Positions 1 to 10,300 of a DNA stretch of 64,000 nucleotides are shown here, one piece after another. The notes under the pieces are model-generated. The model had not been told where the DNA came from and did no database searches. It worked only from the letters and a program-made list of their open reading frames with translations. The number at the start of each line of letters is the position of its first letter. Positions within the stretch are counted from its first letter, which is position 1. The position numbers were made by a program, and so were the translations under genes. Source of the DNA: Coccinella septempunctata (taxonomy: Eukaryota; Arthropoda; Insecta; Coleoptera; Coccinellidae); the NCBI RefSeq assembly GCF_907165205.1, contig NC_058198.1:9091001-9155000 (forward strand), given 5' to 3'.

Positions 1-470
1 AGATAGCTCCTATATATCATTGTAATGAACCTGAAATGTGCAGCTGAAAGGAAGCAATAATAAAATTGATGTTCTGCAGTTAATGGGTACACTATCCGAT
101 TCAATCATCATGTACTAATCAACTTTATGGTATTTCTTCCGTAGCAATCGATTTCAGAGGACTTGCATTTCCCTCGTGTTGTTTTCGAACGATTTAGGTT
201 TCCCTTCTAACTTAACCAATTCCAATTATGTGGGTACTTGAATATTTATTACATTCAGCACGATAATGGTATATTTATTCCAGTTTACCATAAAATGGAC
301 ATATTACGAATTTCCCACGAAGAGAGTTTTTTAATTTATTTTATGATACCTATTGAATGCGTCTTTGGCGTCCCACTTTTTTATCTTTGTAAATTTTTAT
401 AGACATGGGAAAAGTTTGAAAAGAAATTGCCAAGTCCTATTCCAAGCGATTAAACTGATTACCTCCCTCC
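1..470. other. AT-rich sequence, no gene seen
   Basis: No reading frame, splice-flanked segment or repeat end is convincing here. The stretch is ordinary AT-rich intergenic DNA leading into the repeat that starts near 470. Confidence 0.5.
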
Positions 471-984
471 CCTTTGAGATAACTTGAGAGAAATATTTTT
501 TCGAATATAGAAAAACGATTCTTCGAATAAGAATAAGTTTCAAAGTAGTTTTCTTTAAGATATATTGTTCATATAAAATTATAAAGATATATTCATTATA
601 TTCAATTTTTTAGCTCCACACCTGTAGGGTACTCTGATCAAATAAAATCTATCTATAACTATTTATGTATTTTCAACGAACACCTTACAGAATGTCAGAT
701 ATAAAATTATACCCTACCCCAACATCACTCCTGAAAATATCGAGATTTAATACTAGAAGAGTTGCCCTTTTAGAATATGTCAGTTGAAAATTCATCAAGA
801 CCGAACGGTTGCACTGAGTTTGATGAAATTTCCGGAGTTATTACTAGAAGAGTTGCTTTTCGAGAACTGAGAGATATATTTTTTTCGAGCATCGAAAAAT
901 GCTTTCATTTCCCTCTTCAAATAGAAGTAAGTTTCAAAGTAGTTTTCTTTCCGATATATAGCTTATATTACAGTTAAAAAGATA
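470..984 (+). repeat. Dispersed repeat E, two direct partial copies
   Basis: Two similar stretches, about 487-600 and 868-984, share a line ending in AAGTTTCAAAGTAGTTTTCT followed by a run of TATA-like sequence. A third copy lies at 15030-15190. An inverted copy lies at about 2535-2585, where CTCAAGTTCTCAAAGAGGGG is the near reverse complement of 470-495. A mariner copy is inserted directly after 984. The repeat has no coding sequence I can recognise and its ends are not defined. Confidence 0.55.
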
Positions 985-2454
985 TACGAGGATATATTGA
1001 AAAAGTCCTATCCTACTATATAACCAAATAATCCTCTTGGATACATTTATTACAGCGAACCTGCATCCTCTCTAGACCTTTAAAAAAAAAATGTTTCTTC
1101 TTGCTCTGCAAACCAGAGCTTTTATAACCTCTTCCTTGGAAGAAAATTTACGACCTTTTAAACTTTTTTTCAGTTGAGGAAAGAGATGATAGTCGGATGG
1201 AGCTAAATCTGGTGAATAAGGGGGGTGTTCTAGTAATTCAAACCCTAAATCACGAATTTCATACATGGAAACATGAGATGTGTGTGCAGGGGCGTTGTCC
1301 TGCAAAAACAAAACACCTTTGGATAGCTTTCCGCGTCTTTTCTCTTAAATTTTTCCCGTAGAGTGGTCAGTAATGTCGAATACTAATCTCCTGTTATTGT
1401 TCTACCGTTATCCAAAAAATCAATCATGATTACTCCATGGCAATCTCAAAAAACTGAAGCAAGGACTTTTCCAGCAGATTTTTGAACACGAAACTTCTTA
1501 GGTCTTGGAGAATGCTCAATACCCTTGGTGATCAATGTTCTTCGTATGCGACCGTGAAAAATTGGTCTGCAAGCTTCAAAAGAGGTGAATTTTCCATTGA
1601 AGATGATGTCCGATCGGGAAGGCCAGTTTCTGTGTCAGTCCCCGAAAATATCGATGCAGTTCATGAGATGATTTTATCAAACCGTCGAATTGGGCTAAAA
1701 CGGATATCTGAAGCACCGAATATCATATAGTTCACGTCAATTTGGACATGAGAAAAATTGCTGCAAAATGGATCCCCAAATGTTTGAATGTTGACCAAAA
1801 GTGTGCAAGGGTAAAAGCATCGCGTTCGATCTGTGCTCGATTTGAAAACGATGTAGACTCCTTAAACCGAATTGTTACTATGGATGAGACTTGGGTACAT
1901 TTCTACGATCCAGAAACAAAGCAACAATCGATAAAATGGCGACAGTCTGGTTCTCCAAGACCTAAGAAGTTTTGTGTCCAACAATCTGCTGGGAAAAGTT
2001 CTTCCTTCAGTTTTTTGGGATTGCCGTGGAATAATCATGATTGATTTTTTGGATAAGGGTAGAACAACAACCGGAGAATACTATTCGACATTACTGACCA
2101 CTCCACGGGAAAAAATTAAAGAGATGTTGCCATGCAAAAAATTCGTGATTTAGGGTTTCAATTACTAGAACACCCCCCTTATTCACCATATTTGGCTCCA
2201 TCCGACTATCATCTCTTCCCTCAACAAGTTTAAGAGGTCGTCAATTTTCTTCCAACGAGGAGGTAATAAAAGCTGTGGAGGTCTGGTTTGCAGAGCAAGA
2301 AGAAACATTTTTTTGAAAGGTCTAGAGACGTTGCAGGTTCGCTGTAATAAATGTATCAAATTAAGGGGAGAATATGTTGAGTAATAAAATATTTTGATAT
2401 TGAAATTTTGTTTGGTTCTATAGTGGGCTAAGAATTTTTCAATATATCCTCGTC
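985..2454. mobile_element. Mariner copy M1, palindromic, both outer ends are 3' ends
   Basis: The left arm (985 to about 1512) is the 3' half of a mariner transposase gene read on the minus strand. It includes FLQDNAPAH and YSPDLAPSDYHLF, which carry the second and third catalytic Asp of a D,D34D transposase. The right arm (about 1513-2454) is the same gene on the plus strand, from MLNTLGDQ through MDETW (first catalytic Asp) to the 3' terminal repeat. Both outer edges therefore show the 3' terminal repeat, TACGAGGATATATTGAAAAA at left and its inverse at right. No 5' terminal repeat or first 30 codons are present. The right arm also lacks the segment around the second Asp, near 2123, and has frameshifts. 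This copy cannot make a transposase. A TA precedes the left edge (983-984). Confidence 0.85.
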
Positions 2455-2459
2455 TATGT

Positions 2460-2590
2460 TTTCATCGAGCAAAAAAATCATAGATCTTCTAAATGTGATA
2501 CATACATATTCTAAGAAAGCAACCTCTCCCAGAAGTAAATATTCGAAAAAATATTTCTCTCAAGTTCTCAAAGAGGGGGCCATGCACCCC
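2460..2590 (-). repeat. Inverted copy of repeat E beside mariner M1
   Basis: TATTCGAAAAAATATTTCTC and the following bases match the reverse complement of 470-506. Together with 470-984 this puts inverted copies of the same repeat on both sides of the palindromic mariner copy. Confidence 0.5.
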
Positions 2591-2639
2591 CACTGGACCC
2601 GCCCTTGCAAGTAACACAAATGCAACATATCATTAACTG

Positions 2640-3060
2640 GCTTTTCTAGAAGAACTCAATTCTTCTTTAAATCCCCGGGATATCTGGCTTTTCCTTGTGA
2701 GACACTGAAAAGAATCAATAGGGTGTAAACAATGAGAAGTTCTGGACAGTAGTAGATATGGTGGAAACCCTTAGTATCGAGGGGAATATCCTCCCCTTCA
2801 TACTATCGTTGAATGCGATCAATAGGTTCGTTGATTTTCAATAAATAGCTGCATTTTTTGTTTGGAAATATTCTTTATGTAGCTTTTTTTGGCCCTTATG
2901 TCGTCTACAGCAGAAAACTCTTTCTTGTGGTTACATTTTCGAACATCAAAGAAAGGTTCTTGGCCTATTAGCTCCTTTCTTGTCAAGTGTATTGGCTGGT
3001 CCCTTAATTTCTTCCCTTATTCTTGCCTAATTCGTTGATTTTCCTTCGTCACTCTCCCAT
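2640..3060 (-). pseudogene. Possible non-LTR retrotransposon relic (RNase H tail)
   Basis: Read on the minus strand, the bases near 2965-3005 give ANTLDKKGANRP, close to ANTLARKGA in the better preserved relic at 31340-31880. That motif follows the last RNase H catalytic Asp region of this non-LTR lineage. The rest of the stretch is too decayed to follow. This is a short resemblance and may cover less than the interval given. Confidence 0.35.
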
Positions 3061-3389
3061 CATCAGAAACTGCATTATTGAAATAATACCCTAAATGATC
3101 TTTTTATCATTTCTCAAACGAGTAAAAAGAAATGGCCACAAGAAACAGATCGTATAACCTCTTTCGCTGTTTCAATCCTCCCATAGTATTAGCAGAGGAA
3201 ATTCAAATTCATTTCTAAGTATCGATTGAGAAATACCTTGGTAGGTGTATGTATTTCCCATAAAACATTTTTGGGAGTTTCCTCCCACAATCTGAAACAA
3301 AGGAAATGAAAATCACACTCAAATTGAACTTTGTTCCAGGAAAATGCATGCATGTTCCTTTCGTTATTTTCAAATCATAAAGTATAGTA
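3060..3389. other. No feature seen
   Basis: AT-rich spacer between a retrotransposon relic and the next MITE. Nothing recognised. Confidence 0.5.
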
Positions 3390-4012
3390 CAGGGTGTGTC
3401 TTCAACTTGTACAAATATGTTAACAGTAGATTCTTGAGGTCAAAAGAAGCACTATTTTCCTATACCATTTTTTCCAATTCTGCTCTGATAAAAAGATATA
3501 GCCATTTTAAGTTTTCATAATGAGCTGTGCTACCCCTGGAGTAACAAGCTGAATATATGCCACTACACATCTGTGGAATTTTTAAACAGAGGTGCATTCA
3601 GCAAAAGTACCCAATTTTCCGAATATCACAGATATTTTTTATTATCAAATTACTCGAAAACAGCCCATTATACGAGAAAATATGAAGAATATATTTTTCA
3701 GATAGCGCCCAAGTTTCAAGAGTTGGGTTTCTATGAATTTTTGGTATTTTTATGGTACGTAATAGTCATATTGAGAAAACTGAAAGACGTGGGTGATATA
3801 TTGTGTTCGAAAAAGATTAATCCAAAAAATGAAAAACTAAATTCTGAAATTCATTTCATTCGATAAAACCGTTTGTGAGATAGAACTAAAAATAACATTT
3901 TTCATGGTTGTTCAACAGCCTGTATCTTTCAAACTGAGTTGAAAAAAAAAGGTTTCTTTTGACCTCAAGAATCTGCTGTTGAAATATTTGTTAGAGTCAA
4001 AGACTCACCCTG
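3390..4012 (+). mobile_element. MITE family A, full-length copy A1
   Basis: The element starts CAGGGTGTGTC and ends GACTCACCCTG, with long terminal inverted repeats of about 65 bp or more. The left arm runs through ACAGTAGATTCTTGAGGTCA and the right arm through its inverse near 3957-3975. It is preceded by TA. It codes for nothing recognisable: the 97-codon frame inside it (3573-3866) is not kept in the other copies. Size (623 bp), TA flank and lack of a transposase fit a non-autonomous Tc1/mariner-type element, though the parent family is not visible here. Other copies: 13451-13492 (end only), 15899-16550, 24140-24583 (minus) and 32517-32755 (internally deleted). Confidence 0.75.
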
Positions 4013-4019
4013 AATACAG

Positions 4020-7000
4020 CAATTAAAATACATAAAATGAGGTATAACAAACTCTAAATTTGTTATTCATTCCTTTCTCATCAATCTTGCAGCTCTAATT
4101 CGTTATTTTTTGAATCTTGCAAATGTTCATGGAACTACCCCTTTTGGAATACCTATTGTACAGGGTTCAACTACGATTATTATTTCCATATGAATTTTTG
4201 ATGATGCTCCTACAAATGACTTCTTTTCAAAATATTAAATATCAAAATGAACTAGATCTCATATGTTTCTTCTTGAATCATAAAACAACACCTACCAAAT
4301 AATGGTATTATGTTCTATAAATAATTCTCATCATTAAGAAGCGGATAGCAAATTTTTCTACTGAAGAAATGTTTCAAGTCCCAGGTGATTTCAGATTAGA
4401 TTAGTCTGTCATTCTAGGGTTAAAGTAGTTCGCTTATAATTTAATCGCAAGTAGACTCATAGCATCACAGCAATGAAAAATACTAATTACTTTTTTTTTC
4501 AACCTTGGAGAAAACAAATGGAAACTGCTCATGTAACGTCCTTCATAACAATTCATTCAGTCAAGGTCCTGGCTATACAATCCTGAGAGATTCGCTTTGC
4601 GGAGTTTCATTATCTCGAGTCCCTGCTTAGGGTATCTGTCAAGCGGATGTAACATATTATTTTCCGCCCCTATGGACAAAGTCTCATTCTTAACTCGTTT
4701 GCAATATAAAACGCTTTATGATTCATATAAATATTTCGAGATCATCTTATCCTGTGTTCCTATATAAACATCGACATAAAAAATACCCAGAATTCCAACC
4801 AGTTCTCCAAATTCCTCGAGTAGCGAATGTTACTACTGCTTCTAATAAACTTTTAACTAATTTCGAATCTTTATTTTGCCGCCCCTTGTACACAACATCG
4901 GTACACCCCTTGCACATCAGTCTCTGCACCGATCTTCTATAACTTATTTACGAGACTGTTATTTTACGTGCTCAGAATTATCTGAAGTTTTAATCGGGAC
5001 AACAATAAACTAATACTGAAAATACCTTGATACGTGTTCAGAACATCCTTGCTTCCGGAGAAATGAGATATAATCAATTTTCAGGACACATGCTATAGCC
5101 ACGTGAACATTTTGGGAAATGTGGCTGAAAGTTTAAATCTATCATATTGATAGGTTTAGATGTTAACTGGGTTTATTGGGGATTGCAATCTTCCTCAACG
5201 TTATACCACTTCAAAACGAGATAATTCACTTGGAAATATTGAGATTGTAACTTTTTTTTTCAACTATGTGTTCGTTTCAAGTACTTAATTCAAACGTTAC
5301 AGTTTTTCTCCTATAAATACACCAATTTGAATTTCTTTACAATAATATCTGACACTTAACTCCAAATTTTCAGGAAAATATGTCTAGCATATCGTAGTTT
5401 ATGTCAACAATGTATGCATGCTCAAATTTCGATCCCTCAAAACATATTAGCGTGATGAAAATCCTCATCTTTTCCTAGAGAAAAATGTTCACCACACCAA
5501 ATAATTGAGTTTGTGGGAAGGGATTTTGTCAACTAGGTTCAAAGGCCCAATTTTTATTGTGGGAAGTCCAACAGGGAATATGTACCTGAAGATTCCTGAA
5601 AATCTCGCAACTCCTCAAAAAAGAGGAAAATTAGAAAATCATTTTTAGTAATAGGTATCTCCTAAATTATGTAATTAAAAAAAGTTAAACTTCCCTTTCT
5701 CAACTTCAAATGAATAATTGTGTTCAGGCTTACTCAAATATTTTCGAGAAAAACACCTGCAAAAAATAATTAATTTAGGGAAGTTTTCAAAAACATTACC
5801 TTTATGGTCGCATTCAATTTACAGTAGGGGAAGTGGGGGACGTAGAATCCATGAAATTGATATTTTTTTTAATAAAATCATGAGAACTGTGATTTCATTT
5901 ATTTGCATTTGTTTTTAAATGACATTTCTACCATTTCGAAATGATGTAACATCAAAATTAGACACATTTAAGTCTCAATTCCCTTTTTCTGCGAAATCCT
6001 TCTGAAATTTTGTAAACCAAACAAGCTTTCACATGACCCATAGTGCTATTTTGAAGCAATGGTGGCTATGGTCTCAAAAATAGATCAGGGACTGAAAAAT
6101 TCTGCCACCTCTTCTAAACATTCAAAACGTGTTTTTTATCTTCTATCTTTTTGAAGATATTGGCAATTAGGAGTGTACGTTGGACACACTGTATTTCCTG
6201 AACCTAAACTATTCGAGATTATCTCGCTGAACTATTTTATAGGAAATATTTCACACTATCGAGGGTTCCATACTTGCTCAAGTTATGAAACTTCTTATGC
6301 ATAATGTATAGCCTCATTATGTGAGGGAATGGTTGACGGTGAGAATTCAAAGAAATTGAAAAAGTGTGTGAAATTCGAACGTTTGCCTTGGAGGGATCCA
6401 CCATACCATGGATAGGAACGTGAGAATATTATCCAACGAAAATTATTATTTACGTGATTGATCATATTCGATAAATCACTCCAAGTATTTATCAACATAA
6501 TCTTATCTTATCTATCCTCTATATTATTCGACTTTACTGTAGGGTGAATTCTTCATTCAATATGAAATAAACCAGAACTATTATTGGCTTTATATGAAAT
6601 ATTATGTGAGGAAAGGATAGTGAAATATTAGATGGCCAAAAAGTTTTTTTGGGAACTTTCGTACTTAGCCACAGTGTCATAGTTCTCAAGTTTGCTCCCT
6701 TTGATTCAATTTCCTTACTGAGAAACACGAAAAAAATTAAAAAATTCGGAATATGAATAGGGAAAGGGAAAAAAGACTTTGAGAATTTTCGTTCAGAGGT
6801 ATTGGAATTATGGTTAAAATTCATTCATTCGACAGACGTGGAAATGCGGTGTACTCGCAATACACCACTAAATTATTAACGGCAAGGCCTTGATGCCTGT
6901 TACAGTTGGAATTTTTCCTATTATTGCCATAGTTTTTCGATTTCATGCATGGTACAAAAGTTTACCTGAAACAATCCTTGAAAAAGTCTGCATTGCGAAC

Positions 7001-7535
7001 GGAAATAGTGTTTATCATCAGAAAAAATGTTCGACCTGTTTATTTTATTTTTTCATTGTGAATAACGATCAATATTCGTAAACAGATGTACAGGGTGTCA
7101 GCCAGAAAAAGACCCCTATACCTTATACCTATGTGAATCTATAGGAGATACTGAAAAAAATTTCAGTTGTTCACTCCTGATGTGTTTAAATTGGCAGTAG
7201 GAAGATACTTTTTTTTAATTGAAACATTCATTCGACATTCGAATAGAGCTGAAGAAAACGAAATCAGATATATAGTTTTATGGGTCTCAGATTGCTGGTT
7301 TCGGATTTACTGATAGTTTTCAGCAAAAATTATCCAATATTCAAAATACAGTAGGTAGGTTATCTTTCTAGCCATCGAATCAAAAATTAGTAAGCTATTA
7401 TTATAAACAGATCATTTCTGAGAGGTCAAAAGCAGTGTTGTCACATTTTGAAAACGCATAATTTTCTCTTTTTCTTCAAATGGGAAACCCCATATAAAAT
7501 GGCATCATTGAAAGGCTCTTTAAGTCCTGTATTTA
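4020..7535. other. Long intergenic stretch, no gene seen
   Basis: Only short frames of under about 100 codons with low-complexity, AT-driven composition. No motif, splice-flanked conserved segment or repeat pair was recognised. A single transposon-like end, TACAGGGTGTCAGCC, starts near 7090, without a matching partner nearby. Confidence 0.45.
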
Positions 7536-7541
7536 ACCATA

Positions 7542-8809
7542 TACGAGGATATATTGAAAAAGTCTTAGCCTACCATAGAACCAAACAAAATTTCAATGTC
7601 AAAATATCATATTACTCAACATATTCTCCTCTTAATTGGATACATTTATGACAGCGAACCTGCAACGTCTCTAGACCTTTCAAAGAAAATGTTTTTTCTT
7701 GCTCTGCAAATCAGACCTCCACAGCTTTTATTACCTCCCCGTTGGAAAAAAATTTACGACCTATTAAACTTTTTTTCAGTTGAGGAAAGAGATGATAGTC
7801 GGATGGAGCCAAATCTGGTGAATAAGGGGGGTGTTCTAGTAATTCAAACCCTAAATCACGAATTTTTTGCATGGCAACATGAGATTTGTGTGCAGGGGGT
7901 TGTCCTGCAGAAACAAAACACATTTGGATAGCTTTCCGCGTCTTTTCTCTTTGATTTTTTCCCGTAGAGTGGTCAGTAATGTCGAATAGTAATCTACGGT
8001 TATTGTTCTACCCTTATCCAAAAAATTAATCATGATTACTCCATGGCAGTCCCAAGAAACTGAAGCAAGAACTTTTCCAGCAGATTTTTGGACACGAAAC
8101 TTCTTTGGTCTTGGAGAACCAGAGTGTCGCCATTCCATCTATTGTTGCTTTGTTTCTAGATCGTAGAAATGTACTCATCCATAGTAACAAATCTGTTTAA
8201 GAAGTCTACATCGTTTTCAAATCGAGCACAGATCGAACGCGATGCTTCTACCCTTGCTCGCTTTTGGTCAACATTCAAACATTTGGGGGTCCATTTTGCA
8301 GCAATTTTTTTCATGTCCAAATTGACGTGAACTATATGAAATATTCAGTGCTTCAGATATCTGTTTTAGCCCAATTCGGCGGTCTGATAAAATCATGTCA
8401 TGAACTGCATCGATATTTACGGGGAATGACGCAGAAACTGGCCTTCCCGATCGGTCATCATCTTCCATGGAAAATTTACCTATTTTGAAGCTTGCAGTCC
8501 AATTTTTCACGGTCGCATACGAAGGACATTGATCGCCAAGGGTATTAAGCATATCTTCGTAAATCTGCTTACCTCTTAACCCTTTTAAATACAGCTACTT
8601 GATGATGGCTCGATACTCCAATTTTTCGATTTCCACAATTTCGGTGGACATCTTCCTTCTTTTAATTTATTGCGTAACTCAGGTTTACTTCTTTGACCTC
8701 AAACTTCATACTGACACTGAATGAGTTATTGGTCGTTGCTATGTCAACGCAATAGTTTTTTTATGCATGGAACTGGTCTAGGCTAACTAGATATCAATAC
8801 ATCCTCGTA
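7542..8809 (-). mobile_element. Mariner copy M2, near full length
   Basis: The 3' terminal repeat (TACGAGGATATATTGAAAAA) is at the left edge. The 5' terminal repeat, ending CAATACATCCTCGTA, is at 8809, and TA flanks lie at 7540-7541 and 8810-8811. The length of about 1.27 kb is typical for mariner. On the minus strand the transposase shows an N-terminal part with GDQCPSYATVKNW, then KKFRVQKSAGK, FLQDN and YSPDLAPSDYHLF. The start codon is near 8652. The gene is broken: the 5' part is interrupted near 8320 (loss of the SYERVHH region) and there are frameshifts around the first catalytic Asp (8170-8190) and at FLQDN, where the residues normally following (APAH) are shifted. No functional product is expected. 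Confidence 0.88.
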
Positions 8810-8873
8810 TATGAGTTTTTTTATGCATGGAACTGGTCTAGGCTAACTAGATATCAATACATCCTCGTATATA
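8754..8873. repeat. 60 bp tandem duplication of the mariner 5' end and flank
   Basis: A unit beginning AGTTTTTTTTATGCATGG and containing the whole 5' terminal repeat plus the TA and a few flanking bases occurs twice in direct succession, period 60 (8754-8813 and 8814-8873), with only one or two differences. The inner copy belongs to M2. The outer copy is an extra 5' end with its own TA. Confidence 0.9.
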
Positions 8874-8879
8874 AGTTGA

Positions 8880-9790
8880 AAAACAGTAAAGCAACACACA
8901 TCAAAGCTGAGCACATGGTCAAAACCTTATTTTCGTAAAAATTCAGTAACTCAGTTTATAGATGAAGTGTTTCTTTTCAGAAGCACACTAAAAGCATCGT
9001 GCTTCATAATTATATGGATTGAATATTGATGTATTTACTCATTTTAGCTTATTTCCACCATGCTTCGATATATCGATGATGCTCGTAGAAAATTGGAATT
9101 TCCATACCTTTTCACTCCATGAACGAGAATCTGCATCTATGCAGCGTGCCTTTTGATCTTCCACGAGGCCTATTAGTCCATAATGCAGGCTACCTCGTAT
9201 CAGACATCAACTTGGAATCAGAAGTGAAAAAGATGGGAGTTGCAAATTGAAAATGGAAAAATAATTTGCCGCATTTTTCCTTAAATCACGTTCGTTCGGT
9301 TTGCTACTGGAAATAACGCTGCACCGCCAGTTGGAATTGGACAAATCGATATTTCCATTCTGCGGACAGTTATTGTCGTTTCTGGTTTCCTTTTTGCCCC
9401 ATTCGATATATAACTATATTCCAGCTTTTCAAGACGCGAGCTTAATGTACAAAAAATGTCTATTGAGGTTGGGCGAAGTCCTGCTCCTTTTAAAGCTCTC
9501 TTCGGTTCGAATTCCTCATCTTACTCTTTTGATGTTATGAAAAGCATGGACAATTTCATAAATTGAATGCTTGACTCCATGAGTAGGAACGTGATATTGA
9601 ACTGACTCACTTCATTGAAACTTATGGAAGTGCTGTTATCATCAGAGCCAAAAGTTTTCTTCGGAACCTTGCTTCTCAAGCATCTGCAAGATTATTAATC
9701 AGATTTCTGTTTGTCCTGGTGGAAATTTCTCTGAAAAATTGCTGCCTTTTATATATACATATTTTTTTTTATAAGAGCATTACAATTTTT
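8880..9790. other. No gene seen
   Basis: AT-rich intergenic DNA. The 79-codon frame at 9301-9540 has no recognisable motif. Confidence 0.45.
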
Positions 9791-10084
9791 AATATCAAAT
9801 AATAATAGGAGCATGTGAATGAGGTACAATTTTAGCAGAGGTTAGCGTAACGGGGTACCATACAGTTTTGCTTAAGGAAAAAACCCAATAAAAACCCTTT
9901 CTGATCGTGAATGTAGTGGATTGTAAGAGATTAAACAGTTTACAGAATAAGGTAAAATATTTCATATTGAAGGGCATCTCGAACTGCAAAAATTGATCCT
10001 TTCCTCGAAGAAAAAGAAATCCAGTAACTCTTCTCCAATTTACCAGAAAATTTTGTCTGAAATAAAAAAAAACAAAAGTTTTGA

Positions 10085-10300
10085 AGTTACTACCATTATC
10101 ATCAACAAAAACACGAAACCTTCTATCTGTCAGCATGTTTTTCAGTAAGCGAACCATCTGTCCACACTTAAGATGTGTATAAAGCCTGAAAATCAAACCA
10201 TCCTTCCCATACTGTGTCATATGCTGTAGATAAATCCACAAATGCTGTTCCTGTTTTTAGTTTATCATTGAAACCTGCTTCAATTAAAGCAGGTAAATTG
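10085..10300 (-). pseudogene. Non-LTR retrotransposon reverse transcriptase fragment
   Basis: Minus-strand reading gives EAGFNDKLKTGTAFVDLSTA followed by YDTVW, then, after a frameshift near 10205, KDGLIFRLY and LKNMLTDRRFRVFVDD. FVDLSTAYDTVW is the reverse transcriptase motif with the first catalytic Asp, and DRRFRVFVDD is the segment that usually precedes the LPQG motif in Jockey/I-like elements. Similarity fades below about 10085, where unrelated sequence follows (to 9795 in the same open frame). The fragment at 27920-28075 belongs to the same lineage. Confidence 0.8.

Noticed and set aside
3573..3866. 97-codon frame within MITE A1
   Set aside because: The frame is not kept in copies A2 or A3, so it is not a conserved gene of the element.
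9795..10084. Continuation of the minus-strand frame below the reverse transcriptase motif
   Set aside because: The frame stays open, but the residues stop matching reverse transcriptase after DDNGSNFKT. The remainder is probably unrelated sequence read by chance.
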